Shown piece by piece: positions 53,715 through 62,905 of a stretch of DNA of 64,000 bases (positions are counted from its first letter, which is position 1; every line of letters begins with the position of its first letter). A program made the translations under genes and the position numbers. This DNA comes from Moraxella haemolytica (GTDB lineage Bacteria; Pseudomonadota; Gammaproteobacteria; Pseudomonadales; Moraxellaceae): contig NZ_CP089974.1 in assembly GCF_030177935.1 (NCBI RefSeq), forward strand, positions 868,001 through 932,000, in the 5' to 3' direction. Below the pieces are notes generated by a model. The model was not told the origin of the DNA. It saw only the letters and a program-made list of their open reading frames with translations, and ran no database searches.

Positions 53715-55001
53715 ATGCCTATAAAAACATCTCCGCTTGCCATCATCAAACAGTCTGCTAGCACAGGGCTAAATGTGCTTGGGCGTATTCAAAAAACAGC
53801 CAGTGTGGCAGGGCTGTCAGCACTGAGAGTTGCCAAAGGTGAAAAGATGGATGCAAATCTGCTAAAAGATGCCTTTGAGCAGATGGGCGTAACCTACATC
53901 AAACTTGGTCAATTTATCGCCAGTACGCCATCAATTTTTCCTAGAGAATATGTACTGGCTTTTCAAGATTGTCTTGATCAGACCACGCCTGTTCCATTGA
54001 CTGAGATTTTGGCGATTTTGCGTGAAGAGCTTGGGACAACTTGTGATTTGGATGAAATATTTGAGTATATAGACCCCAATCCATTGGCATCGGCAAGCAT
54101 TGCACAAGTGCATCGTGCAGTGCTTACTGATGGCAGGCAGGTGGCATTAAAGGTGCAAAAACCTAAAGTAGGTACGATTATTCATACCGATTTGACTGTG
54201 CTTCATGGTGGTTTTTGGGTTATTGAAAAGATGATGCCAGTCATGCGTACTGCCAATATCGCCCCAATTTTAGACGAGATACGCAAAAGAATGCTTATGG
54301 AGATAGATTTTATCGCTGAGAGTCGCCACATTGAGCGGTTTTTGGCGTTTTTATCTCGTACTGGCAATGCCAAAGTAACTGCTCCTACTGTACATCATCA
54401 TCTAAGCACTAGGCGAGTTTTGACAATGGATTTACTGGTGGGTAAATCGCTTGTTGATGAGACGCTTGGACTTGCCAAAGATACCACAAAAGCCCAAAAG
54501 GTGATGAGCGATGTATTGGATACTTGGTTTTTATCCTTGATGACGACAGGGGAGTTTCATGCGGATTTACACGCAGGAAACTTAATGATGCTTGATGATG
54601 GTAGGATTGCCTTTTTGGATTTTGGCTTAGTTGGGCAAATTGAACCAAAGAGTTTGGAGGCTTGCTTTACTTTGGTACAAAACTTGCAAGCCAGTGATTA
54701 TCATGGCATGGCACAGGCGATGGCACAGATTGGCATGACGCATCAAAAAGTTGATGTTACTAAACTGGGTGAAGATTTGCACAGAATGCTTGGCAAAGTC
54801 GGTCAGGATAATCAGCCAGAAGCACTCAATACCATGATGCTTGAGATGGCTGATATTGGCAAAAAACATGGCATTCATTTTCCGCAAGATTTTGCCTTGC
54901 TACTAAAGCAGCTGTTGTATTTTGACCGCTTTATGGTAACGCTTGCACCTGAAATGGAGCTGTTTGAAGGTGAACGGTTAAAAGTCATCAGTGCCAACTG
55001 A
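53715..55001 (+). CDS. UbiB/ABC1-family atypical kinase
   Basis: The 428-aa protein has the ABC1/ADCK motifs: YIKLGQFIAST (KxGQ), ASIAQVHRA, VALKVQKP, GEFHADLHAGNLM and FLDFGL. UbiB proteins support ubiquinone synthesis; this one lacks the C-terminal membrane anchor of E. coli UbiB (546 aa), so it may be a relative rather than UbiB itself. It follows the ThiF-like gene by 29 bases. Confidence 0.85.
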   Translation: MPIKTSPLAIIKQSASTGLNVLGRIQKTASVAGLSALRVAKGEKMDANLLKDAFEQMGVTYIKLGQFIASTPSIFPREYVLAFQDCLDQTTPVPLTEILAILREELGTTCDLDEIFEYIDPNPLASASIAQVHRAVLTDGRQVALKVQKPKVGTIIHTDLTVLHGGFWVIEKMMPVMRTANIAPILDEIRKRMLMEIDFIAESRHIERFLAFLSRTGNAKVTAPTVHHHLSTRRVLTMDLLVGKSLVDETLGLAKDTTKAQKVMSDVLDTWFLSLMTTGEFHADLHAGNLMMLDDGRIAFLDFGLVGQIEPKSLEACFTLVQNLQASDYHGMAQAMAQIGMTHQKVDVTKLGEDLHRMLGKVGQDNQPEALNTMMLEMADIGKKHGIHFPQDFALLLKQLLYFDRFMVTLAPEMELFEGERLKVISAN

Positions 55002-55026
55002 CCAACTACTATTGACTGCAATGCCA

Positions 55027-56403
55027 TCAATCAAGCGTTGATAAATGCTCTAGTAGGGTGATGCTTAGCTTATCGCTAAGCTCTTGGCGCAATCCAATAT
55101 TATCTTCATAATACCCATCTAAGCTAGAGTAGTGCGGATAAGCACGAGCTTTTTTTAGTGAGGTTGGTAGCCCATGACTTTGCCATGGCAAGCTGCCACT
55201 TGGATTGTCCGTTACCACCGCATGCAGACTGGCATGACCACGATGACGCAAGGCGTGATGTAGATTTTGGGCTCGTGTGGCAAGTAGAGTTAAGGTTGCA
55301 TCATCAATGGTTAAGGTCTGTATGCCCAATGCCTTATCACGAATGGCATTGGTATTGGGCAAAAGTCCACCAATAATACCACCTAATGCTGTACCAAGCC
55401 CTAGACTTGCCCCTAAAGTTGCCACATCGATACCCGCACCTACCACCATACCTGTAATGCTACCACCTGCGGTGCGAATACCATGGCGAGCTAATAGTTC
55501 GCCATCAAATATGTCCTGCTCACGACCTTGAATCTCAATATCGTGTTCATCAATAGCGGTGTTATAAAACTGATATAGGTGCAAAAGTTTTTCTTGCATG
55601 ATATCTTCAGACTGACGCACAGCGTTTTGCATGGCATTTAGGGTGGGGGTGGGGTCTTGGCTTTCGTCAATTTTCTTACTAAAACTTGCGACATTTACCA
55701 AAAAATCAGCAATGATAAGAGAGCCTTCTTCTGCCATGTCTTGCCAAGATTCTTGGCGTTCTTGTTGTAGGGTGTTTAGACTGTCCTTTTCAACACTTAA
55801 AGTCGCTAAATTCTGCCAAAGTGCCATCTCGCCATCAAAATCAAATGCCACTGTATCAAAGGTATTGACCACATGTAGGGCACGCCGAGACAGCATGAGT
55901 CGCCATAGCTGCATATTGTCTTCATTATCTTTAATAAAGTTAAACACAGGCAGTACAGGTGTGCCACTGATTGCCAAAATGGCAAGTTCGTCTTTATATT
56001 TTGGTAGTACAGGCTCACGCGCATCAATCACATAGATGGCAATGTCAGCTTGAATCAGACTGCGAATGACTTTGGCTTCTTGGCTAAAATCATCGCCTAG
56101 GCGAGCATCACTCTCATCTGTTGCCGATAAAAATGCCAAGAGTCGTTCAATGCCATCATCTCGCCCATTGGTATAAGCCTGCACAAAGTCCATAACCCCT
56201 GAGGCATCTTCTAAACCAGGAGTGTCGTGTAGGGTTAGTAGTAGCTTGTTATGCTTACCAAAAATATGCACAGCTTCGACATGCTTGGTGGTGGCAGACT
56301 CATTCTTGACTTCGCCAAACTGAGCATCTCTAAGTAGTGTACGCATGAGCGAGGTTTTGCCGACATTGGTGTGTCCGATGACCGATAAGATGGGTGTTTT
56401 CAT
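55027..56403 (-). CDS. GTPase with DUF3482 domain
   Basis: The 458-aa protein has a GTP-binding fold: G1 GHTNVGKTSL, G2 near ATTKH, and G3 HDTPGLED. A long helical region and a Gly-rich hydrophobic hairpin (GMVVGAGIDVATLGASLGLG) follow, the hallmark of the DUF3482 part. It probably binds membrane, but its function is not established. It is convergent with the UbiB-like gene, with 25 bases between them. Confidence 0.8.
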   Translation of the reverse strand: MKTPILSVIGHTNVGKTSLMRTLLRDAQFGEVKNESATTKHVEAVHIFGKHNKLLLTLHDTPGLEDASGVMDFVQAYTNGRDDGIERLLAFLSATDESDARLGDDFSQEAKVIRSLIQADIAIYVIDAREPVLPKYKDELAILAISGTPVLPVFNFIKDNEDNMQLWRLMLSRRALHVVNTFDTVAFDFDGEMALWQNLATLSVEKDSLNTLQQERQESWQDMAEEGSLIIADFLVNVASFSKKIDESQDPTPTLNAMQNAVRQSEDIMQEKLLHLYQFYNTAIDEHDIEIQGREQDIFDGELLARHGIRTAGGSITGMVVGAGIDVATLGASLGLGTALGGIIGGLLPNTNAIRDKALGIQTLTIDDATLTLLATRAQNLHHALRHRGHASLHAVVTDNPSGSLPWQSHGLPTSLKKARAYPHYSSLDGYYEDNIGLRQELSDKLSITLLEHLSTLD

Positions 56404-56623
56404 ACTATGATGGGTGGTATTATCAATGAATTTGAATTTTATTGTAGCATTATTTGGATTGCTGATGGGTGGGGAATTTGTGAGTTTTTAAAAATTGGTG
56501 TGTTCATTGCGATGTTTTGGGCAATCTTGATGAGCTGTTTGAAAAAATTGTGCTTTTGGGAAATTATGCTAAAATGTGGTGGTTTATTTTGCCTTATTTG
56601 TCATGAATACAAAGAGATTAGCC

Positions 56624-57781
56624 ATGAACCAAGCGATTGATTTAAACGATTTGCCTACGCCATACTATCTGATTGATGAACACGCAATTACCGACAATCT
56701 TGCCATCATTCAAAAACTATGCCAACTGTCAGGAGCAAAGGCATTGCTTGCGTTAAAGTGCTTTGCTACTTGGGGGGTGTTTGATGTCATGCGTCCTTAT
56801 TTGCATGGCACAACATCATCATCGCTATTTGAAGTTCGTTTGGGGCATGAAGAGTTTGGTGGAGAGACGCATGCTTATAGTGTGGCGTATGCCCACGATG
56901 AGATAGATGAGGTGCTCAATCATGCTGACAAGATTATCTTTAATTCTATCAATCAGCTTAACGCCTTTAAAGAAAAAGCCTACAAAAAGGGCATTCCTGT
57001 AGGACTTAGATTAAATCCTAATACCAGTAATTCTGCGTTTTTGTTGGCAGACCCTGCTCGCCCGTTTAGCCGATTGGGGGAGCATGATGTAAGCAAGGTG
57101 CTTGCGGTGTGTGATGATATCAGTGGTGTCATGTTGCATTATAATTGTGAGAATGCTGACTTTGCAGCGTTTAGTCAGAGCTTAGATGATATTGAGATTA
57201 AGTTTGGGGCGATGTTATCTTGCCTTGATTGGGTAAGTTTGGGCGGCGGCATTCATTTTATTGCTAAAGATTATCCGCTTGAGGCGTTGGCACAGCGATT
57301 AAAAGACTTTGCGACAAAATATGGCGTGCAGGTTTATCTTGAGCCAGGCGAGGCGTGTGTTCATAATGGTGCACAACTGGTAACTCGAGTGCTTGATGTG
57401 ATGGAAAATGGCAAAAAGCTGGCAGTAGTGGATGCTGCTACCGAAAGCCATATGCTTGATTTACTAATTTATGGTCAGCCAACCACTCTAACAAGCATCA
57501 ATGGTCAATCGCTAAATCTATCTGCATCCGAGCATCAAAATAACACCATTATCTATGGTAAGACTTGCTTAGCAGGAGATATTTTTGGTGAATATGCCAT
57601 TGATACGCCACTACAAGTGGGCGATAAAGTCGCATTTGGGAATGCAGCTGCCTATACGATGGTTAAGAAGAATTGGTTTAATGGCGTGGGTATGCCTGCC
57701 ATCATCATTAGACGATTAGATGGCAGTATCATTCAGCAGCGACGCTTTGATTATAAGGATTATAAAAATAGTCTATCATGA
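56624..57781 (+). CDS. nspC: Carboxynorspermidine decarboxylase
   Basis: The 385-aa PLP enzyme of the alanine-racemase fold has ALLALKCFATWG with the PLP Lys, GLRLNPNTSNS and YLEPGEACVHNGA, fitting NspC. It decarboxylates carboxynorspermidine or carboxyspermidine. ATG 56624 has AGAGA six bases upstream. Its partner dehydrogenase follows after 134 bases. The region 56404-56623 upstream holds no recognised element. Confidence 0.9.
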   Translation: MNQAIDLNDLPTPYYLIDEHAITDNLAIIQKLCQLSGAKALLALKCFATWGVFDVMRPYLHGTTSSSLFEVRLGHEEFGGETHAYSVAYAHDEIDEVLNHADKIIFNSINQLNAFKEKAYKKGIPVGLRLNPNTSNSAFLLADPARPFSRLGEHDVSKVLAVCDDISGVMLHYNCENADFAAFSQSLDDIEIKFGAMLSCLDWVSLGGGIHFIAKDYPLEALAQRLKDFATKYGVQVYLEPGEACVHNGAQLVTRVLDVMENGKKLAVVDAATESHMLDLLIYGQPTTLTSINGQSLNLSASEHQNNTIIYGKTCLAGDIFGEYAIDTPLQVGDKVAFGNAAAYTMVKKNWFNGVGMPAIIIRRLDGSIIQQRRFDYKDYKNSLS

Positions 57782-57915
57782 TATGAGTGATTTGTTGTGA
57801 TGGCGTGGGGCAAACTTTATAAACGGATGCTTGGTGATTTGTCAATTTTGTGTATTTAACTTGTATGTTTGGCTCAAGGTTTTTTTGTGATTGATGGGAA
57901 TTTAGGAGAAAATAT

Positions 57916-59154
57916 ATGAATAAACCCAATATTTTAATCATCGGTGCAGGTGGCGTAGCTCAGGTGGTTGCTCATAAAGTAGCTCAGTATCGTGAGTATT
58001 TTGGCACTCTTCATATTGCCAGTCGCACTGTAAATAAGTGCCAAGCCATCAGCGATAGTGTGCAACAAAAACAGCATATTTCCCTACAAATTCATACCAT
58101 CAATGCTCTCAATGTTGATGAGTTAACTGATTTTATCCGTAGTATTGAGGCAGGTATTGTCATCAATGTTGGTTCGTCCTTTATTAATCAAAGTGTACTC
58201 AAAGCCTGTATCACCACAGGGGCAAGCTATCTAGATACCGCCATTCATGAAGAGCCAAATAAGGTTTGTGAAACACCGCCTTGGTATGAAAATTATGAAT
58301 GGCGACATAAGGCGGCGTGTGAGCGAGCGGGCATAACTGCTATTTTGGGTGTGGGTTTTGACCCTGGTGTGGTTAATGCTTATGCTCGCATTGGTGTGGA
58401 TTATTTTGATGAAGGGCAGATCACCGACATTGACATCATTGATATTAATGCAGGCAGTCATGGTAGATATTTTGCTACCAATTTTGACCCTGAAATCAAC
58501 TTTCGAGAGTTTACAGGCGTGGTTTATACTTGGCAAAACTGTAAATGGCAGACCAATCAGATGTTTGAGGTGAAACGCACGGACGATTTGCCAGTTGTGG
58601 GTGAGCGTAGTAGCTATCTGTGTGGTCATGATGAGATTCATTCGCTACACAAGAATCTAGATGTACCTAATATTCGTTTTTGGATGGGGTTTGGCGATCA
58701 TTATATCAATGTATTTACTGTTCTAAAAAATCTTGGGCTACTGTCAGAACAGCCAGTCATGACCGCAGAAGGGGTGGAAATTGTACCACTAAAAGTTGTC
58801 AAGGCGTTGTTACCAGACCCAAGTTCGCTTGCCAAAGACTATACAGGGCATACTTGCATTGGCAATAAAATGCGTGGCAAAAAAGACGGCGTCAAGCAAG
58901 AAATATTTATTTATAATATCGCCGATCATGCTAAATGTTATCAAGAAGTTGGTAGTCAGGCAATCTCATACACCGCAGGCGTGCCAGCAGTCGCAGCGGC
59001 GGTGCTGATTGCCAAAGGGGACTGGAGAGTAAATAAAATGGTTAATGTTGAAGAGCTTGATCCACGCCCATTCATCAACCTACTAAATGATATGGGATTG
59101 CCGACCCATATCCAAGATGAGAGCGGTCATCGCTTGTTGTCATTTGATATTTGA
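57916..59154 (+). CDS. Carboxynorspermidine (carboxyspermidine) dehydrogenase
   Basis: The 412-aa protein has an N-terminal NAD(P)-binding ILIIGAGGVAQVV, LGVGFDPGVVNAYARIG and the saccharopine-dehydrogenase fold. It reductively condenses aspartate semialdehyde with a diamine to make the substrate of NspC. Together they make spermidine or norspermidine without S-adenosylmethionine decarboxylase. TAGGAGAAAATAT precedes the ATG. Confidence 0.9.
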   Translation: MNKPNILIIGAGGVAQVVAHKVAQYREYFGTLHIASRTVNKCQAISDSVQQKQHISLQIHTINALNVDELTDFIRSIEAGIVINVGSSFINQSVLKACITTGASYLDTAIHEEPNKVCETPPWYENYEWRHKAACERAGITAILGVGFDPGVVNAYARIGVDYFDEGQITDIDIIDINAGSHGRYFATNFDPEINFREFTGVVYTWQNCKWQTNQMFEVKRTDDLPVVGERSSYLCGHDEIHSLHKNLDVPNIRFWMGFGDHYINVFTVLKNLGLLSEQPVMTAEGVEIVPLKVVKALLPDPSSLAKDYTGHTCIGNKMRGKKDGVKQEIFIYNIADHAKCYQEVGSQAISYTAGVPAVAAAVLIAKGDWRVNKMVNVEELDPRPFINLLNDMGLPTHIQDESGHRLLSFDI

Positions 59155-59239
59155 AGGTTGGTGAATGAACATAAAAAACCACTTCATCAGTCCAACTTTA
59201 TGATAAAATGAAGCGACAGACTTGATTTATCTTAATATT

Positions 59240-59836
59240 ATGCGTATTCGTAAACTCTTTAAATTTGAAAATGCTCATGTGGTGCGTAATTGCACCTCTG
59301 AGCGTTGCAGTCGTTCTATTCATGGGCATAGCTATCAAGTTGAGCTTATTCTTGAGGCACAGGCTTTTGATGATGGGCAAATGGTCTATGACTTTGGTCT
59401 ATTAAAATCTCACATCAAAGAACTTATTGATAGCTTTGACCATGCCATCACTTTTTGGAATAAAGATGATCCAAGCTATATTCGTGCCTGCAAAGAACTA
59501 TCGGCTCGTTGGGTATCTCTACCTGTTTCGCCCTCAGCAGAGCAGTTTAGTCGTGTGATTTTTTATTGGGCGGATAAAGTGTTAAAAAATACTGTCATGC
59601 AAAACAATGAACAAGATGTCAGTATTTATTCTGTCATTGTGCATGAAACTGCCACAGGCTATGCTCAGTGCTTTCGTGAAGACATTGACAATCTACGCAT
59701 GGGTGCATTATCGCTTGATGACTTTGAGTTTAGTGAGCAAGTTCAGGCGGAGTGGAGCGATCCTAAGATGTTTGAAAAACTAAAACAAGAAGAGCGTTTT
59801 TTCAATCCACTACCCTTAAGACAGGTTAAAGTTTAA
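59240..59836 (+). CDS. queD: QueD/PTPS-family 6-carboxytetrahydropterin synthase, extended
   Basis: The 198-aa protein has the Zn-binding His of FENAHVV and SIHGHSY, candidate catalytic Cys near residue 24 or 29, and a C-terminal HETATGYAQ with the conserved Glu. It makes a precursor of queuosine. E. coli QueD is about 121 aa; the extra residues lie mainly in the middle and C-terminus, so a variant reaction is possible. The stop overlaps the tsaE ATG (TAATG). ATG 59240 starts the conserved fold. Confidence 0.82.
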   Translation: MRIRKLFKFENAHVVRNCTSERCSRSIHGHSYQVELILEAQAFDDGQMVYDFGLLKSHIKELIDSFDHAITFWNKDDPSYIRACKELSARWVSLPVSPSAEQFSRVIFYWADKVLKNTVMQNNEQDVSIYSVIVHETATGYAQCFREDIDNLRMGALSLDDFEFSEQVQAEWSDPKMFEKLKQEERFFNPLPLRQVKV

Positions 59837-60264
59837 TGAAAATTATTTTGGAAAATGAGAAGGATACCGAGCGTCTGGCGGTTGCCTTAGCCAAAATGAA
59901 CCCTGTGGGTAGTCTGTGGTTGTCAGGTGATTTAGGGGCGGGCAAGACGACCTTTACTCGCTATCTTTTGCGTGCTTTAGGTCATACTGGTGCGGTAAAA
60001 AGCCCAACTTATACTTTAGTCGAATCCTATCGCATCAATCAAAAACCTGTCTATCATGCCGATCTTTATCGTCTAAATGACCCAGAAGAGCTTGATTTTA
60101 TTGGGTTTTTTGAGTATTTTGAAGAGAAAGATTCGCTTGTCATCATCGAGTGGGCAAGTCGTGCCGAAAGTCTTTTACCAAAGCCTGACATACAGCTAAA
60201 AATCACAAGACAAGCCCATGATGCTCGATTGGTTGAGATTGTTGGTGTGGACTTATCTATTTAA
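59836..60264 (+). CDS. tsaE: tRNA threonylcarbamoyladenosine protein TsaE
   Basis: The 142-aa ATPase has GDLGAGKTTFTRYLLRALG (Walker A), SPTYTLVESY, YHADLYRL and IEWASRAE, the TsaE signature. With TsaB and TsaD it makes t6A37 in tRNA. It overlaps queD by one base and lies 22 bases before miaA, so queD-tsaE-miaA-hfq looks like one unit. Confidence 0.95.
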   Translation: MKIILENEKDTERLAVALAKMNPVGSLWLSGDLGAGKTTFTRYLLRALGHTGAVKSPTYTLVESYRINQKPVYHADLYRLNDPEELDFIGFFEYFEEKDSLVIIEWASRAESLLPKPDIQLKITRQAHDARLVEIVGVDLSI

Positions 60265-60286
60265 TGCCTTGCTTAACTGATTTGCC

Positions 60287-61357
60287 ATGACTTTAAATTA
60301 TAAAAATTTGCCTGATAACACTGTGTTATCGCTCATCGCACCCACTGCCAGTGGCAAGACGAACTTGGCTTGTCGGCTGTATGAGACAGGGAGATTTGAG
60401 CTTATCTCGGTTGATAGTGCTTTGATTTATCAGGACATGAACATAGGTACGGCAAAGCCATCTGATGGGGAGTTAGCCTGCTTTCCACATCATTTGGTCA
60501 ACATCATCAAACCCACCAAGACTTACAATGTGGCAAGTTTTGTAGCGGATGTAGAGATGCTGATTACTCAAATTCACCAACAGGGCAGAATACCGCTACT
60601 CGTTGGTGGTACGATGATGTATTACATGGCACTTTTGGACGGATTGTCTGCCGTTCCTGATACTGATATTGCCACACGAAAAATGGTGATGGCATGGCTT
60701 GATGATAAAGGTGTTGGTGAGCTATACGAGTATTTACAAACACACGACCCAAAAATCTGCCAACGGCTTAAAGTTACCGATACTCAGCGTATTACCAGAG
60801 CGGTAGAGGTGTATTTACAAACAGGTGTGCCGATGAGTGTGTGGCAGCAGACCCCAAAAGTCGCTCTTTGCCACAATCCTAAGCAGCATTGGATTACCTG
60901 TTCAGTGGAGCCTGACAGAATGTGGCTACACGACCGTATTGCCAAGCGATTGGATATCATGTGGGAGATGGGGCTTGTTGATGAAGTTGTCTCGCTACTT
61001 AAAAAATACCCCGACTTGACTGCTGATATGCCGTCCATGCGATGTGTCGGCTATCGGCAGGTGATTGACTTTTTGGCGATATCAGGGCATGAGGTCATGC
61101 AGACCAATGAGTACTGGATGGGATTTTCATCACTCATGCAGGCACAATGGCATGATTTTGTTAAAAAAACACAAAAACAGCCTGTAAATCCCCTACAAAT
61201 GGCTTGTCAAGACATGAAAAATAAGGCATTATATGCAACAAGACAGTTAGCGAAACGCCAATCTACTTGGCAGCGTAGCCTTGCTCGTCTTGAGGGTACT
61301 TCATCTTTGATTGTACCGTTTTTTAGCATACAAGAAGTACAAAATCAGTTATTATAA
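60287..61357 (+). CDS. miaA: tRNA dimethylallyltransferase MiaA
   Basis: The 356-aa enzyme has the P-loop APTASGKTNLA, DSALIYQDMNIGTAKP, VGGTMMYYMALLDGL and the C-terminal SMRCVGYRQV, the MiaA hallmarks. It adds dimethylallyl to A37 of tRNAs reading UNN codons. Position just before hfq matches the conserved miaA-hfq order. Confidence 0.96.
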   Translation: MTLNYKNLPDNTVLSLIAPTASGKTNLACRLYETGRFELISVDSALIYQDMNIGTAKPSDGELACFPHHLVNIIKPTKTYNVASFVADVEMLITQIHQQGRIPLLVGGTMMYYMALLDGLSAVPDTDIATRKMVMAWLDDKGVGELYEYLQTHDPKICQRLKVTDTQRITRAVEVYLQTGVPMSVWQQTPKVALCHNPKQHWITCSVEPDRMWLHDRIAKRLDIMWEMGLVDEVVSLLKKYPDLTADMPSMRCVGYRQVIDFLAISGHEVMQTNEYWMGFSSLMQAQWHDFVKKTQKQPVNPLQMACQDMKNKALYATRQLAKRQSTWQRSLARLEGTSSLIVPFFSIQEVQNQLL

Positions 61358-61417
61358 TATTAAGCCTGTTTGGGCGGATATTTTTTGCATGAGTTTCTGT
61401 TATTTTGGAGAATTTCT

Positions 61418-62044
61418 ATGTCAAAAGGGCAAAGTTTGCAAGACCCATTTTTGAATGCACTTCGTAAAGACCGCATTCCTGTCTCTATTTTTTTGGTTAA
61501 TGGTATTAAATTACAAGGACAAATCGAATCATTTGACCAATATGTCGTTCTCTTAAAAAACACGGTCAGTCAAATGGTTTATAAGCACGCCATCTCAACC
61601 ATTGTTCCAACCCGTAACCCTCGTACAGATAGCGTTGTGCCATCAGGTCCTCAGTCAGGCTATCCAAACGCCTCTATCGGTGTGATGTCATCAAGTAGCT
61701 ATCAAACTAGCGTGGCATCAGGCAATGCGAGTACAGGCTTTGAACGCCAAACAGGTTTTGGTACTCGTCCTGTAGGAGGATTTACACGCACGCCACCATT
61801 GGATAACTTCGGCTCTCGTGGATTTGAGCGTGGTGGCTACCCACAGGGTAATGGCATGAATGCAGGCTTTGACCGTGCTGCCTTTGATGAGCGTGGCTTT
61901 GATGGCAAAAACTTTGAAAAAAAGCAAAGTCGTAGCATTGAGCGTGGCGGTTTTGATGACAAGGGTTTTAGTGCTAAAGGCTTTGATGAAAGAGGCTTTG
62001 ATGCTAAATTTGGCCACAATAATGACGAAGGTTTTGATAACTGA
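61418..62044 (+). CDS. hfq: RNA chaperone Hfq with a very long repetitive tail
   Basis: The 208-aa protein has the Sm core in residues 1-72 ([37 protein letters not shown]), which forms the hexameric RNA-binding ring. A tail of about 135 residues follows, rich in Gly, Phe, Asp, Ser and Arg, with GFD-type repeats (for example [16 protein letters not shown]) near the end. E. coli Hfq is 102 aa. Hfq guides sRNA-mRNA pairing; the tail may tune RNA release or assembly. TTGGAG at 61405-61410 supports ATG 61418. Confidence 0.95.
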   Translation: MSKGQSLQDPFLNALRKDRIPVSIFLVNGIKLQGQIESFDQYVVLLKNTVSQMVYKHAISTIVPTRNPRTDSVVPSGPQSGYPNASIGVMSSSSYQTSVASGNASTGFERQTGFGTRPVGGFTRTPPLDNFGSRGFERGGYPQGNGMNAGFDRAAFDERGFDGKNFEKKQSRSIERGGFDDKGFSAKGFDERGFDAKFGHNNDEGFDN

Positions 62045-62156
62045 TCATTGATGGTAATTTTGTCGTTGGCATTTGTTCTATGGCTTAATTTTACTTAAAT
62101 GAATGAAAGATTATCAAGATTTACTTGATTTTATACTCTCAAACCCTTATTTAAAA

Positions 62157-62177
62157 AGAGCGGTAAAACGCCGTTCT
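62157..62177 (+). other. Hairpin in the sodA leader
   Basis: AGAGCGG and CCGTTCT can form a 7-bp stem (one G-U) with a 7-base loop 32 bases before the sodA ATG. It lacks a T run, so it is more likely a leader structure than a terminator. Low confidence. Confidence 0.3.
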
Positions 62178-62208
62178 CTCACTTTTATCTAACAAAGGAA
62201 AATATATT

Positions 62209-62820
62209 ATGGCATTTACATTACCAGAACTTGGCTATGCGTATGAAGCCCTAGAGCCACATTTTGACAAAGAGACCATGGAGATTCACCACAGCAAGCA
62301 CCATCAAGCCTATGTAAACAATGCAAACGCAGCACTTGAAGGCACTGAGTGGGCAGATAGGTCAGCTGAAGAAGTGATTGCTAATCTAGATAAAATCCCT
62401 GCCGAGAAGCAAACAGCTGTTCGCAATAATGCTGGCGGTCATGCCAATCACAGCTTATTTTGGACCATCTTAAAAACTGGCACAGAGCTAAAAGGTTCAC
62501 TTAAAGAAGCCATCGAGCGTGATTTTGGTTCTGTTGATGCTTTTAAAGAGCAATTTGAAAAAGCTGCACAAACTCGCTTTGGTTCTGGTTGGGCATGGCT
62601 AGTAAAGCAGGGCGATAAATTGGCAGTGGTCTCTACCGCCAATCAAGACAGCCCATTGATGGGCAAGGCAGTGGCAGGTTGTGAAGGTACTCCGATCATT
62701 GGTCTTGATGTCTGGGAACATGCCTACTACCTAAAATACCAAAACAAACGCCCAGACTACATTAAGGCGTTTTGGGATGTGGTAAACTGGGACGAAGCTC
62801 AAAAACGCTTTGATGCCTAA
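62209..62820 (+). CDS. sodA: Superoxide dismutase, Mn-type signature
   Basis: The 203-aa enzyme has [33 protein letters not shown] and [13 protein letters not shown], and resembles E. coli SodA over its whole length. GGHANHS and STANQDSP are the Mn-type discriminating segments, so Mn use is favoured, though some close relatives use Fe. It detoxifies superoxide in the cytoplasm. It has an AAGGAAAATATATT ribosome region. Confidence 0.93.
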   Translation: MAFTLPELGYAYEALEPHFDKETMEIHHSKHHQAYVNNANAALEGTEWADRSAEEVIANLDKIPAEKQTAVRNNAGGHANHSLFWTILKTGTELKGSLKEAIERDFGSVDAFKEQFEKAAQTRFGSGWAWLVKQGDKLAVVSTANQDSPLMGKAVAGCEGTPIIGLDVWEHAYYLKYQNKRPDYIKAFWDVVNWDEAQKRFDA

Positions 62821-62847
62821 TCATCACGCCTTTGATGGTCGTAATGA

Positions 62848-62886
62848 CAACAAAAAAACAGCTATTTATGGCTGTTTTTTTGTTGA
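62848..62886 (+). terminator. sodA terminator
   Basis: A long stem AACAAAAAAACAGC with GGCTGTTTTTTTGTT around a TATTTAT loop lies 28 bases after the stop. Its symmetry suits termination of both sodA and the convergent mnmC. Confidence 0.85.
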
Positions 62887-62905
62887 TACATGACTGTAAA
62901 TAAAG

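Noticed and set aside
61718-62017. 99-codon minus-strand ORF opposite the Hfq tail, with repeats
   Set aside because: Its repeats are only the reverse complement of the GFD repeats of Hfq; no ribosome site.
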